From NCBI GenBank assembly GCA_029856145.1, contig JAHQWK010000016.1:1-64000 (forward strand): a stretch of 64,000 bases of DNA. Reading direction: 5' to 3'. The DNA comes from Promethearchaeia archaeon. GTDB taxonomy: Archaea; Asgardarchaeota; Lokiarchaeia; Sigyniarchaeales; SOKP01. The translations under genes were made by a program, and so were the position numbers. The stretch's first letter is position 1. The number at the start of each line of letters is the position of its first letter. This document shows, in pieces, positions 17,319-27,831 of this stretch. Under the pieces are notes generated by a model. It had not been told where the DNA came from, ran no database searches, and saw only the letters and a list, made by a program, of their open reading frames with translations.

Positions 17319-18551
17319 GTGATTCCTATTTCAAATTTACAATTATATAATAAGCAGAAAACTATGGAGCATATTCAATCTTTAACATTTAACCGGACAG
17401 CTTCATCTACAGGAGAAACTGAAGCATTAAATTATATAGAGAAAGAACTAATAGAAAAAAATATCCATCCCGAAGTTGAACATTTCAATTGGACAGGCCC
17501 AATAACGGTACTTATGAGGACAAGCTACCTTCTTATAATAGTTAATTTAATACTTTTCCGTATGATTTTGCTTGTTATTGCTTATTTCATTGTAAAATAT
17601 TCGTTTGCAAGCTTACGTGAAATGAGTTTCATAAATAGTGAAGAGTCCAAAAACATCTTTACGTTAATTAAAGCTAAAGAAAAGGTGCCAAATAGACCCT
17701 TGGTAATAATAACTGCTCATTATGATTCCATTTCGGCAAATATACCATATAGATTGCAGGTTGTTATCTTTTTCATTTATAGATTAATAGTATTTTTTTA
17801 CATTATAGTCTTTGCAGTTTTTATAACTATTTTTTTCCTCGATCTTCTTTTAATAATCTCTGTTTCTAATCTATTAGTAGTTTTTATAGCTTTTTCTTCA
17901 GTTGGCGGAGTGTTGATTTCAATCCCCATTTTATATATAGTATTTAAAGAACGCCCATCATCAGGATCAATCGATAATGCAAGTGGAGTAGCAATTTCAA
18001 TTGAATTGGCAAAGATTTTCAAAAAAAATCCACTCGAAAATATGGATATTCTGATTTTATGGCCTGGAGCCGAAGAATGGGGTTTAAAGGGATCAAGAAA
18101 ATTTTGTAAAAGTCATTTTAAAAGTCTGAAAAAGCTTTATGATCTTGACAGGTCATTTAATATAAATATTGACATGGTTGGTTCTTATATAGGGCTTTTA
18201 AATAAATCTGGATTAATTTTTAGAAGTAAAATGAATAACAATTTAAACGAAATATTTGGAGCAACAGCAAATCAATTAAATATTCCATTAGAAATTTATA
18301 ACAAGATTATTAAACCTAAAAGTGATTATAAATCCTTTGAAAAATATGCTAAAAAAACAAAGAGTAAATTTCAAGTAAGTTGTTTTCATTCAAGTAAGGA
18401 TTCAAAATACATCCATTCATTAAGCGATACACCTGACAAATGTTCTTTAGAAAACTTAAATGGTTGCGTAAATATTTGTCATCAAGCTTTAAGAAGTATT
18501 GACTTAAGGATAGAGGGCGTTAAAAGAAATCAGATAACTTATGTTGCCTAA
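17319..18551 (+). CDS. membrane-embedded M28-family metallopeptidase
   Basis: 410 residues from a GTG start. Metal-binding motifs of M28 aminopeptidases are present: AHYDS (about 138-142), GSIDNASGVA (about 212-221, first bridging Asp) and GAEEWGLKGS (about 246-255, catalytic Glu pair). Hydrophobic segments at about 66-95 and 148-207 interrupt the fold, so the enzyme is probably an integral membrane protein. It likely removes N-terminal amino acids from peptides. The last 32 bases overlap the 3' end of polC, which is convergent. An ATG at 17364 is an alternative start. Confidence 0.83.
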   Translation: MIPISNLQLYNKQKTMEHIQSLTFNRTASSTGETEALNYIEKELIEKNIHPEVEHFNWTGPITVLMRTSYLLIIVNLILFRMILLVIAYFIVKYSFASLREMSFINSEESKNIFTLIKAKEKVPNRPLVIITAHYDSISANIPYRLQVVIFFIYRLIVFFYIIVFAVFITIFFLDLLLIISVSNLLVVFIAFSSVGGVLISIPILYIVFKERPSSGSIDNASGVAISIELAKIFKKNPLENMDILILWPGAEEWGLKGSRKFCKSHFKSLKKLYDLDRSFNINIDMVGSYIGLLNKSGLIFRSKMNNNLNEIFGATANQLNIPLEIYNKIIKPKSDYKSFEKYAKKTKSKFQVSCFHSSKDSKYIHSLSDTPDKCSLENLNGCVNICHQALRSIDLRIEGVKRNQITYVA

Positions 18552-21500
18552 TTTTTGGATTATTTGTTAGGCTTTCTACATATTCCTCAATTAATTCCAT
18601 TCTTTGCTTAGTATAGTTATCTAAATTAAAATCTGTACAAATTTTTAAAGCACGAGGTATATATTTTTCAATACCCCCGCGATTTACTGTCAGAATAATT
18701 CTATTTCCACATTTAGGACATTTTCCACTGTTTACTAAAGGGGGACGTCTGAATTTTTCATTACACTTGACACAACGAAAACCTTGAATAGCAAATTTTC
18801 TCAAATTACCTAGTATATCTGGATTGAAATGAGTTGTTAAAATCTTTTCAGCTACTTTCTTCGCCTCCACTGCTTTAATAAGTTTTGCTAAGTGAAGTTG
18901 AGCTTCAATTTTATCATCCATTGACTCATATAATTTATAAGCTGTTGTCGTTGGGCCCTTATTAATATTTGTTGTTGGGATATTGTATCCAATATTTTCA
19001 TATTGTCCAGATGTTCCTAGACGACTTTTAACTAGGTTCATTAACGATTCTATCTCAGATGGTGTACAATATCGTTCTGTTGCTTCATAAAACTCTAATG
19101 GATATTTATCTAAAGTGTCTAAATTGTGAGCTTCGACATCAATCTCATTAGGATCTATTTTTGTACTAATTACTAAAGTTGCATCCATTCTTCCACCAAT
19201 TTTGCTTGGAAGATAGTGTCTTGAAAAATTCAATAAAGGATCTAAGAGTACCATAACACCATCTTCGTCTCCATCACAGTTTCGTCTTTTTGCTGCATGC
19301 CAATATGGATGAGCATATATGGCTCTCGCAGAGGTAAATCCAATAATTCTACCTATTATTCCGGCACTAGTATGAGGGGCTAATCCTACAGCTAGATGTC
19401 CTAATAGGTCTTCTCTAACTGATACATTATAGAAACGCTCCTTTTTATAAAATAACTCCAATTCGTCATCAAGAAAATTAGCAACTTTAATAAAGTATTT
19501 AGCACAATCATTAGAAAGAAGAATATCTTGAACTTTCAACTCTAAAATCTGATTTTCATCATTGAGAGGATTTCCATTAATATCCTTTTTATATCCCATC
19601 TCTCTTAATTTCTCTATAGGAGTGTCAATTTCTTTTGGTTTAAAATGAGTTAAAGGTATATCTGTAGCATCATATCTTATCTCAGCAGTTTTATAAACTA
19701 AAACATCATTTTTTGCTCTTAATAATCCTTTCTCTATGGGTTCCGGAACTTTATACTCATTAGTTAAACCAATAATACCTTTAAATTTTGGAGGGAATAA
19801 CATATTAAGTGATTTCAAAGCTGAGTTTACATACTTTCTTATATTAAATTTTGCTTCATTTGATGTTTTCAAAGGCTCATGACATCTTGAACATTTTTCT
19901 TCGAAAGTAGGATAAAGTATCTTACATCGTGAACATATTTTCTGTAATTCAGTATGACCTCCACAGCTATGGCAGATATTAAAAATGCTTGATTTTCCAC
20001 AGTTCATACATTTTTTCCTACATACATCAATTTTAACCTTACCGGTTTCTACAGTATTATTTTTACTTCCAAAATCGAAAGATTTCTTTTTTTTGGAGCC
20101 AAAATCATCACCATTTTGTCTTCGTGCACTAAATCCCATTGCTTTTTCAAACAATCTTGAATTACCAACAACATTACTCAAAGGAAATAATGCCTGAATT
20201 CCTTTCATACTTTTTCTTTCTGATTTTTCTGGTCTGCCCATTCGAGATCCCATATAGTATGGGGCTTTATTTTTGATTTTAAGTGAAGAAAGTTTAAAAA
20301 AATACGTAAAAACATCATCATCTTTTTCTATTTCTATTGGTTTTTTATCTTCAAGGTTAAATATTTTTTTATATATAAAACTCCTTTTTAAACTTAACAA
20401 CAATTCATTATCCTTTATTTTATGGGGTATAAATGCTTTTTCTAGAATTTTCTTAATTGTTTTTTCATATTTTAAGGTAATTCTTTGTTCAGATTCTGAA
20501 AAATTCTTGATAAGTGCATTTCGTAATAGGTCCAATTCCTCTAATGTTATATTGCCCCAAAAATCTAAATAATAAGGATGTAAAGGAATATCATAATTCC
20601 TTGAAATCTCAATTGCCTCTGCTGCTGTAGGAATATTTTCAAATGGATTTTCAATCAAATTTTTTAGACTTTCATCAATTATGTCAATATCTTTAATAGA
20701 TTTTTCCAGTTCTAATGCCCACCATTCTTCTACATACCCTGATGGTATTAATATATGGTTATTTTCTGTAAATTCCCCATAGCCAAAGAGTAGATCTCCT
20801 AAGAATAATATTTTTTTAATGTCAGAAAATATTTGTTTGGCTTTTATAACATTTGAAACTTTTATCACATCACCATTCCTCAGTTTTACAATAGGGGGCT
20901 CAATACTATCCACGGGGCATACACTTGTACTTTTTCCAGGACGTTCAATTCTTAATTGCGTTCCAATTGCTACAAATTCATCTAAAATTACCATTGTTGC
21001 GGGATGAATTCCTCCCGCAGCTAAACCAGTATTTCTGGATCGCCCATACCTTATTCTATGACCTCCTATTCTTGAAGGATGACTGAATACTGGCCGTCCG
21101 GCAATAATATCCGCAACATACTTAGAATTTGGGGGGATTTTATTTTCTTCTTTTAAAACTTTTTTTTTTTCTTTTTCTATCTTTTCTTGGTTTTGAGCAA
21201 TTTTTTTCAATTCGGCAAGCCAATTCCAACCTTCTAAATTCATAGCATTAGCAATTTTGAGTAATTTTGGGGCTTTTAGAAGAAAACCATCATTTAATAC
21301 TAAGCATGCTCCACCTCTTATGTGATTTGTTTCAATCCGAGGTAAATCTCTAAATGCAGAGACTTCTTCATCTTCAGTTGAATCACCATTTATTTCTATT
21401 GGCAAATGACTTACAGCATATCTAATTTCTTTGTTCGATGAAGGATATTGTAAATGGACTCTTCTATCATATAGTTTGACTTCTTCCACGTATCTCCCAA

Positions 21501-22041
21501 TTTCAGCTTCAGTGGCTTCATATTTAGGAATTTTTGACTTTCTTCTTACAAAATCTGCAATTAATACACATAAAGCTGCTGTTGTTCCTCCAGCTGCTCT
21601 AATTGGACCTGCAAAATATAAGGATAAATATTTTCTACCAGAACTATCTTCTCGAATTAAGATCTTAGAGATACCTTCAAGCGGTGCACTCACAACTCCC
21701 ATAGTTTTTATAGCTAGTCCAATTCTTATTGCTCTATCTACTCGGGCCTCTATAGATTCAAAATTTCCAATTTTATTATCTAAAATATCAGCAACTACCT
21801 TGAAGACAAGTTCATCTTCAGTTAAACCTTTCCTTTTTAATGTTCTTATTACTTCTGCAACACCTTTTGGACCTACAAGCTTTTCAACTCTACCAGCTAA
21901 ATCTTTTGCTTGAGGAGACTCTACTTCTAATTCAGGATCAAGTCCTTTCTGACGTGCGTGTTCTGCAATTGAATAGCATTCATCAACTTGTTTTTGAATA
22001 GAATTAAAGTATAATTCCATTGTTTTACTAATATCTGCCAT
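18520..22041 (-). CDS. polC: DNA polymerase II (PolD) large subunit DP2
   Basis: 1173 residues, the catalytic subunit of the archaeal replicative polymerase PolD. The catalytic double-psi-barrel motif NCDGDEDG follows HPYWHAAKRR. Zinc-binding clusters are at about 675-735 (several CxxC pairs, e.g. CMNCG, CSRC) and near the C-terminus (CVKC...CPKC). The last eight residues, QHKLSDFF, are a textbook PIP box for binding the PCNA clamp. No intein is present. The small subunit gene polB is divergently placed about 240 bases away, and cdc6 lies beyond it. Confidence 0.96.
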   Translation of the reverse strand: MADISKTMELYFNSIQKQVDECYSIAEHARQKGLDPELEVESPQAKDLAGRVEKLVGPKGVAEVIRTLKRKGLTEDELVFKVVADILDNKIGNFESIEARVDRAIRIGLAIKTMGVVSAPLEGISKILIREDSSGRKYLSLYFAGPIRAAGGTTAALCVLIADFVRRKSKIPKYEATEAEIGRYVEEVKLYDRRVHLQYPSSNKEIRYAVSHLPIEINGDSTEDEEVSAFRDLPRIETNHIRGGACLVLNDGFLLKAPKLLKIANAMNLEGWNWLAELKKIAQNQEKIEKEKKKVLKEENKIPPNSKYVADIIAGRPVFSHPSRIGGHRIRYGRSRNTGLAAGGIHPATMVILDEFVAIGTQLRIERPGKSTSVCPVDSIEPPIVKLRNGDVIKVSNVIKAKQIFSDIKKILFLGDLLFGYGEFTENNHILIPSGYVEEWWALELEKSIKDIDIIDESLKNLIENPFENIPTAAEAIEISRNYDIPLHPYYLDFWGNITLEELDLLRNALIKNFSESEQRITLKYEKTIKKILEKAFIPHKIKDNELLLSLKRSFIYKKIFNLEDKKPIEIEKDDDVFTYFFKLSSLKIKNKAPYYMGSRMGRPEKSERKSMKGIQALFPLSNVVGNSRLFEKAMGFSARRQNGDDFGSKKKKSFDFGSKNNTVETGKVKIDVCRKKCMNCGKSSIFNICHSCGGHTELQKICSRCKILYPTFEEKCSRCHEPLKTSNEAKFNIRKYVNSALKSLNMLFPPKFKGIIGLTNEYKVPEPIEKGLLRAKNDVLVYKTAEIRYDATDIPLTHFKPKEIDTPIEKLREMGYKKDINGNPLNDENQILELKVQDILLSNDCAKYFIKVANFLDDELELFYKKERFYNVSVREDLLGHLAVGLAPHTSAGIIGRIIGFTSARAIYAHPYWHAAKRRNCDGDEDGVMVLLDPLLNFSRHYLPSKIGGRMDATLVISTKIDPNEIDVEAHNLDTLDKYPLEFYEATERYCTPSEIESLMNLVKSRLGTSGQYENIGYNIPTTNINKGPTTTAYKLYESMDDKIEAQLHLAKLIKAVEAKKVAEKILTTHFNPDILGNLRKFAIQGFRCVKCNEKFRRPPLVNSGKCPKCGNRIILTVNRGGIEKYIPRALKICTDFNLDNYTKQRMELIEEYVESLTNNPKIRQHKLSDFF

Positions 22042-22280
22042 AAAATTCCCTATTTTTAAAGTCGAGAAAAACTAATATATTAAAACTAAGAGTTATTATA
22101 CTAATTTTCTGAATTTAATTAAATTCATTTATTAATCAGCTATTTCTTTTATAAATTTAGGGAGAATGCTAATTTTCTACAGACTCTACTTATAAAAGGA
22201 AATTTGTTTTTCCTTTAATAAAAAATGATTTAATTTCATACTTCAATTAATATAATAATTCCATTGTAAACGGTATAACA

Positions 22281-24074
22281 TTGAAAGACGATAATTTAAA
22301 TGAAAAAGAAGATATTATCAAAGAATTAGTTAATTCTGGGATTAATATAACACCTTCAACTTTGAAAATCCTTCTAAATTTAGATGATCCTTTAAAGAAA
22401 GTTAAATCAGTAATTAAGAATGTTAGCTTTCTTCCGAATTTTAATAGTCATCTAACAGAAGAAATTTTACAGAATATTTCAAACAAAAAATCACAGAAAT
22501 CATTAAAAAATGTGTTAATTAAAAATACGGATTCAATAGCCATTCAAGAGAAAGATTTGAAGCAAGATCTTATAAATGAGATATCCGGTTCATTAAATGC
22601 AGCAGCACTTGAAAAGATAAAGATAAAATCTCACGAAATTTCTGAAAATTTTCCTCAAATAAAGAATAATTTAGCTTTAAATACAGAGGAAACAATTTTA
22701 CACAATAATCATAAAGATTTAACTAAAACTGTAATCAAGCATAAACTCCAGAGAACTTCCTTTGAACGATCGAAATCATCGCTAACCTATCGACCTATTG
22801 CAAAAGAATTAGCGTTTTCTTATGATATATTAAAAGATCCTACAGATAAACTTTATACAAACGGAGATTATGAAGATTTCTATAATCTTACTGTAGATAA
22901 ATTCAATAAACTTCGTACTTTAATAAGAAAAAGACCTGAGGTTCTTTCTGCAAATAATATTAATAATATTCTAAGACTGACGAATAGTGTAGAAGTTTCA
23001 GTAATCGGATTAGTCAATGAAATTCGAAAAACTAAAAAAGGAAACTTTTTCCTAACGTTGGAAGATCTTACCAATAATATTAATGTAATTATCCGTAAAG
23101 ATTCAGAGAATCAAGAAAATGTAAAAATAGCGGAAAGAACTATTAATGATCAAATGGTTTATATTGAAGGAACATACAAACCAGCAGAACAAGGTAAAAG
23201 TGGAATTATTTACGGTAATTATATATCCAAAATTGATATTCCAAGAGATTATGAACCTAATATATCACCAGATCCAATATCTATTGTTTTAATTTCAGAT
23301 ACTCACATCGGTAGTAAAGAATTTGAGGAAAAATTATGGACAAGATTTATAAATTTCTTAAATGGGAAACTAGGAAATAAAAATCAACGAGAACGAGCTG
23401 GAAGAATTAAATATATTATAATTAATGGCGATTTAGTTGACGGTATTGGAGTTTATCCAACACAAAAGAGTGACCTTCTTATAACAGATATACACAATCA
23501 ATTTAAAAAAGCAACAGAAATCCTTTCTGGAGTGCCAGATTATATTAAAATTTTTTACAGCTCTGGAAATCATGAACCAGTGAGAAAGGCAATTCCTAGG
23601 CCTGCGGTGCCAAAGAAATACTCCGCAGAACTTATAGACCTTGGTGTATTATGCATTGGAAATCCCTCACTTGTTCAAACACATAATGTTAACACATTAG
23701 TTTTTCATGGTGATAGCATACTTGATTTAAACATGTTGATACCTGGCCTAGAGAACAACAAGCCAGTAGATACGATGATTGAATTATTAAAATGTAGACA
23801 TTTAGCACCTATCTATGGAAAAAAAACACAAATTGCTCCTACAAATAAAGATTGGCTTGTGATAGATAAGATTCCCGATATATTTCATACAGGTCACATT
23901 CACATTAATGGCATGGATTATTATAATAATATCGCATTAGTTAATTCTGGATGCTTTCAGACTCAGACAGATTTTATGAATTCTTTAGGCATACATCCTA
24001 CTCCAGGTATTCTTTCAATTATCGAACTAGATACTTTAAAAGGAATACAATTAGACTTAAAAAATAATATTTAA
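22281..24074 (+). CDS. polB: DNA polymerase II (PolD) small subunit DP1, 3'-5' exonuclease
   Basis: 597 residues from a TTG start. A long, poorly conserved N-terminal region (1-200) is followed by an OB-fold domain (about 235-320) and a calcineurin-like phosphoesterase domain: DTHIGS, GDLVDG, GNHE, FHGDS and HTGHIHING supply the metal ligands of the Mre11-like proofreading exonuclease. DP1 also bridges DP2 to other replication factors. It is divergent from polC across a 239-base AT-rich region. The DUF2240-like gene follows after about 40 bases on the same strand. Confidence 0.95.
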   Translation: MKDDNLNEKEDIIKELVNSGINITPSTLKILLNLDDPLKKVKSVIKNVSFLPNFNSHLTEEILQNISNKKSQKSLKNVLIKNTDSIAIQEKDLKQDLINEISGSLNAAALEKIKIKSHEISENFPQIKNNLALNTEETILHNNHKDLTKTVIKHKLQRTSFERSKSSLTYRPIAKELAFSYDILKDPTDKLYTNGDYEDFYNLTVDKFNKLRTLIRKRPEVLSANNINNILRLTNSVEVSVIGLVNEIRKTKKGNFFLTLEDLTNNINVIIRKDSENQENVKIAERTINDQMVYIEGTYKPAEQGKSGIIYGNYISKIDIPRDYEPNISPDPISIVLISDTHIGSKEFEEKLWTRFINFLNGKLGNKNQRERAGRIKYIIINGDLVDGIGVYPTQKSDLLITDIHNQFKKATEILSGVPDYIKIFYSSGNHEPVRKAIPRPAVPKKYSAELIDLGVLCIGNPSLVQTHNVNTLVFHGDSILDLNMLIPGLENNKPVDTMIELLKCRHLAPIYGKKTQIAPTNKDWLVIDKIPDIFHTGHIHINGMDYYNNIALVNSGCFQTQTDFMNSLGIHPTPGILSIIELDTLKGIQLDLKNNI

Positions 24075-24113
24075 TTATTCTTCTTAAATTATAAAAAACC
24101 TAAATCAACTACT

Positions 24114-24794
24114 ATGAATTTTGCAATTCCTCGCATAAATATTTCAGAGATGTTATTATATATTTGGAAAATAATCGATCTCCCTTTTATATTACATAAT
24201 GACTTACTATTTAGAATTTCATTTGATTTATTTCTTGATCCCCCAGAAAAAGCTAAAATCTTTATTAATAGATGCATGGAAGATAAAGTGCTTATTAAAG
24301 ACGATAACCAAAATCTTAAATTATCAGAGGATTTGAATAATCAATTAAAAAATTGGCAAAAAAAAAGAAAAATTGAAGTTGTCGAAAAAATTAAGACTGC
24401 AAATAAAGTTAAAAGCTTAAAAAATGATATATCAAAAGAATTATCTAATTTTAGTGTTTTAATTAATGCTTTCGTCGATAAGGGAACACTAAATAGATCT
24501 GTATCTGTTTCTGATGCGGCATTTGAATTATTGAAATGTGATCGTTCTAAAGGAATTATTAAATCAAAAGTCAAGGGTTCTAAAGAAGAGGCCTATCTAA
24601 TAGAAATAGATACTAATAACAAGATATTACGTCATAATTGTAATGATTTTAAAACAAGAAGAGCTGATAACAAAAAATTTTGTAAACACTTAACAAAACT
24701 ATTCTTGTTATTAAAAGATAAAAATGAGAATATTGCTGAGTTTTTTCTTAGTAAACTTGCTGAAAATATTGATAAATGGGATTTTATTACCTAA
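24114..24794 (+). CDS. DUF2240-like winged-helix protein with SWIM-like HxC...CxH motif
   Basis: 226 residues. The N-terminal 70 residues (PFILHNDLLFRISFDLFLDPPEKA...DDNQNLKLSEDL) resemble the small archaeal winged-helix domain DUF2240. The C-terminal part contains HNC and FCKHL about 15 residues apart (about 179-200), a possible degenerate SWIM zinc finger. It follows polB on the same strand and overlaps the convergent cdc6 by 4 bases. The replication context suggests a DNA-linked role, which is inference. Confidence 0.6.
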   Translation: MNFAIPRINISEMLLYIWKIIDLPFILHNDLLFRISFDLFLDPPEKAKIFINRCMEDKVLIKDDNQNLKLSEDLNNQLKNWQKKRKIEVVEKIKTANKVKSLKNDISKELSNFSVLINAFVDKGTLNRSVSVSDAAFELLKCDRSKGIIKSKVKGSKEEAYLIEIDTNNKILRHNCNDFKTRRADNKKFCKHLTKLFLLLKDKNENIAEFFLSKLAENIDKWDFIT

Positions 24795-26098
24795 ATTAAC
24801 TTTTTAAATATATTATTTTTTAACTTTACTTTATCTGTTTGTAAAAAAACGGGTTTATGATTCATAATACCATTTATTTTTTCAATCTCTGACAAAACCT
24901 TCTCTAATAATTCCAGACCTATATCGAATTTAATTATTTTGGTTCTTCCATAATGTCCCATAGATTTTATTTCTGCAGAGATTATCCCTGCTAGTGATAA
25001 CTCATTAATATAATCACTTATTCTTCTTTTAGTCAATTGTCTGACCCCTGGTATCAACCCTCTGATCTCTGAGTGGACGTCATAGATATCTCCAGATATT
25101 ATTATATGTTCAGGGCTGAATCTTGAAATTAGATAAATTGAAGTTAATATCAATTGTGCTTGAAGTGGCATACCTTTAATATATTCCATGATATGATCAT
25201 TTTCTAAATCTTCTTGAGCCTTTTTTACATGCTTAGTTGAGACAATTTTATTTTGATCTCTCTCAGCTAATTCTCCTGCTTTTCTTAATAATTGTAGTGC
25301 TTTTCGAGCATCACCATGTTCCTTTGCTGCAAGCGCTGCGCATAGTGGAATAACTTCCTCTTTCAAAACACTCTCTTGAAAAGCTATTTTTGCTCTTTCA
25401 ATCAATATATCTCTCAACTCATTTGCATCGTAAGAAGGAAAAACAATGTGTTCCTCGCCTAAACTCGATATTATTCTTGGATCTAAGTTCGCTCGAAATT
25501 TCAATTTATTTGAAATACCTATTAAACTTGTTTTGCAATTATCCAAATTCTCATTTAATCTTGTTAAATCATACAAAATTTCATTACCACCTTTCCTATC
25601 AACTAAAATATCTATCTCATCCAAAACCAAGAAACATATTGAATGTCCAACCTTTAAATCTAATAATCCCAGAAGTTTTTTGAAAATAATATCCTTTGGC
25701 AAACCTGTAGGAGGAATTTTATCCCGTCTTGAAATTGTGTTATAAATATGGGCTAAAATACGATAGGGAGTTGAGATAATATTGCAGTTAATATAAATCC
25801 ACCATGGTTTAATTTCTGAGTTTTGTTGTGCTAACTTTTGGCTAACATATCTTATAGTCGCCGTTTTTCCTGTGCCTGTCATCCCATAACATAGAAAATT
25901 TGGAGGCGTATCACCTAATAATGCACACGCAGTCTTTTCGGCAATATATCTTATTTGAGAATCACGATGTGGTAATTCCTCGGGGATATAAGATGAATCT
26001 AAAGCATCTCTATTACTAAAAATTTTTGACCCCTTAAGATAATTCTTATAAAATTTATCGATATTAAATTGATGTTCATGGTTATTATTATTCAACAA
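24791..26098 (-). CDS. cdc6: replication initiator Orc1/Cdc6
   Basis: 435 residues. AAA+ domain with Walker A GMTGTGKTA (about 68-76), Walker B FLVLDEIDILV (about 157-167), sensor I GISNK and sensor II in HGDARKALQLLRKAGELA. A C-terminal winged helix (about 325-420) binds origin DNA. Orc1/Cdc6 recognises origins and loads MCM. A 327-base AT-rich intergenic region lies upstream, the usual place for an archaeal origin, although I could not pick out an origin recognition box. PolD subunit genes are next door. Confidence 0.95.
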   Translation of the reverse strand: MLNNNNHEHQFNIDKFYKNYLKGSKIFSNRDALDSSYIPEELPHRDSQIRYIAEKTACALLGDTPPNFLCYGMTGTGKTATIRYVSQKLAQQNSEIKPWWIYINCNIISTPYRILAHIYNTISRRDKIPPTGLPKDIIFKKLLGLLDLKVGHSICFLVLDEIDILVDRKGGNEILYDLTRLNENLDNCKTSLIGISNKLKFRANLDPRIISSLGEEHIVFPSYDANELRDILIERAKIAFQESVLKEEVIPLCAALAAKEHGDARKALQLLRKAGELAERDQNKIVSTKHVKKAQEDLENDHIMEYIKGMPLQAQLILTSIYLISRFSPEHIIISGDIYDVHSEIRGLIPGVRQLTKRRISDYINELSLAGIISAEIKSMGHYGRTKIIKFDIGLELLEKVLSEIEKINGIMNHKPVFLQTDKVKLKNNIFKKLI

Positions 26099-26425
26099 TT
26101 ATGACTCCGCTACTCCATCATTTTTTTATAAATTTTTGCACTCGAAATTTTTAATATTCAATTACATAATGAAAATTTCAATTGCATATTTAAAATTAAT
26201 TATTAATCTTTAATTTAGTAGAAAAATGTTAAAGCTTTAATAGCTAATTTTGATGAATCTTTTTAATAATTTATATTATTATTGTCGGTATTTTAAAAGA
26301 TTATTATTTATGAAGCAATATTTATTAAGATTTTATTAATAACTTTTTCTATTAAAAAAAGTTTAATTTAATTAACTATTTATTTTAATAATGTAAAAAC
26401 ACTCTTATTAAGGAATTATTGACTT
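26099..26425. other. AT-rich intergenic region upstream of cdc6; candidate origin/divergent promoters
   Basis: 327 bases without a gene between the divergent cdc6 and carS genes. Composition is extremely AT-rich with many TTTAATAAT-like words. No canonical origin recognition box with its G-rich core was found by eye. It must at least hold two promoters. The origin suggestion rests only on position beside cdc6 and polB/polC. Confidence 0.35.
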
Positions 26426-27196
26426 TTGCCAGCTGAAACTAATCTTTCCGATGCTGAAAAAAACCACAAAAAGATTGCTGTTATCTTAGCAATAATTTTT
26501 GCGTGTTTGATTTTAGGTAGTTTCCTAATAATAACATTTTTATTCAATTGGGCTGATTGGGTTGCTTTATTAATATTTAGCCTTCTAATCATTGTTCCCG
26601 CATACATTTCAAATGCTTCGATGGTGATAACTGGGGGAGGTAAACCAATCGATGGTGGGAAATATTTTCGAGATGGTAGGAGAATATTAGGAGATCATAA
26701 AACATGGAATGGATTAAAAGGGCCGTTATACATTGGAATTCCGATATCTTTTTGCATTTTTCTCCTTTTTAATGGATTATGGGAACCAATAAATGGAATA
26801 ATTGTTGATGCAACTACTCAAGGACAATATGCGCTTTATGATAACATTGGAATTTTCAAATACTATTTTATAGGTGGAGAATTTCCAATTAATTTCCTTG
26901 TTTTAATTATACGAATTGTATTGGCTTCATATGGTGCGGTATTAGGCGATTTAATTGGTTCTTTTTTGAAAAGAAGATTCGATATAAAAAGCGGTGCACC
27001 CTTTTGGATAATAGATCAGCTGGATTTCGCATTAGTAGCATTATTATTTGTTTCTATCCCAGGCTTCATAGCACCAAATCTCTTCCTCTTACCTGATATT
27101 TTTATTATAACTTTTCTAATAATTTTAACTCCTGCAGTAAGTATTATAGCGAACACAGTAGCCTTTGTCATTAATTTAAAAGATGTGCCTTGGTAA
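26426..27196 (+). CDS. carS: CDP-archaeol synthase (CarS)
   Basis: 256 residues from a TTG start, with about five membrane helices. Conserved CarS features are NASMVITGGGKPIDGGKYFRDG, the RRILGDHKTWNG motif (about 89-100) and, near the C-terminus, GAVLGDLIGSFLKRRF followed by GAPFWIIDQLDF. The enzyme condenses CTP with the unsaturated archaeal ether lipid DGGGP, giving CDP-archaeol, the precursor of polar archaeal lipids; the reaction takes place at the membrane. The gene confirms archaeal-type lipids in this organism. Confidence 0.95.
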   Translation: MPAETNLSDAEKNHKKIAVILAIIFACLILGSFLIITFLFNWADWVALLIFSLLIIVPAYISNASMVITGGGKPIDGGKYFRDGRRILGDHKTWNGLKGPLYIGIPISFCIFLLFNGLWEPINGIIVDATTQGQYALYDNIGIFKYYFIGGEFPINFLVLIIRIVLASYGAVLGDLIGSFLKRRFDIKSGAPFWIIDQLDFALVALLFVSIPGFIAPNLFLLPDIFIITFLIILTPAVSIIANTVAFVINLKDVPW

Positions 27197-27214
27197 GGAG
27201 GCCCTAATTTGACG

Positions 27215-27715
27215 TCATTCCTTGAATTTACACCTAACTATTAATGGAGCATTTTGGTTTTCAAAAACAACATAATTTTCAAACATTTCGTTTACTGCCC
27301 TTATGTAATCTCCATTACGCCCAATAGCAATCCCTCTTTCTTTAAAAAAGAGAAAATATATTGAAATTTCTCTCTTGCTAGATTGATTATCAAACTCTAT
27401 TTTGATATTTTCTATATTTAAATCAGGAAAAAAACTAAATAATATATTGATTAGAGTTTTTTCAATTCTTATAATTATAATCTTTCTATTACCTAGTTCC
27501 CTTCTCATAGAGTCTAAATACACTTTAGAGCTAAAATAGTGTTGCTTCTTAACGAAAAAGAAGATGAATTGCCTTATAACAACTACAAATTCCGGATAGA
27601 TTCCTTGTGTTTTTTCAAAAAAATACTCACGTAGTTTAAGTTCAAAATTTGTATATTTTTTTTTAAATGATACCAATTGATAAAAAATCAAGTCATCCGC
27701 AATCGTATAAAACAT
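27215..27715 (-). CDS. divergent KH-domain RNA-binding protein (NusA-like KH)
   Basis: 166 residues. The C-terminal third contains KERGIAIGRNGDYIRAVNEMF (about 125-146), the GxxG loop and following helix of a KH domain, very like the KH region of NusA. The remainder is basic, aromatic-rich and not recognised. A role in RNA binding is likely; the target is unknown. It is convergent with carS and divergent from archease. Confidence 0.6.
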   Translation of the reverse strand: MFYTIADDLIFYQLVSFKKKYTNFELKLREYFFEKTQGIYPEFVVVIRQFIFFFVKKQHYFSSKVYLDSMRRELGNRKIIIIRIEKTLINILFSFFPDLNIENIKIEFDNQSSKREISIYFLFFKERGIAIGRNGDYIRAVNEMFENYVVFENQNAPLIVRCKFKE

Positions 27716-27831
27716 ACTGTATAATTTTTTATTATCAATTTAAACTACTAAGAAATTTATATAATTACTAAAATCTTATATATATCAAGGACTTTTAGAT
27801 GATACAATTCTACTCAATTAGCTAAAGGAAG

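Noticed and set aside
18520..22041. Possible intein in polC, a common site in archaea
   Set aside because: Length and motif spacing are normal and no splicing-domain motifs are present.
25390..25745. Plus-strand open frames of about 97-99 codons antisense to cdc6
   Set aside because: They lie wholly over conserved cdc6 motifs and show no family pattern.
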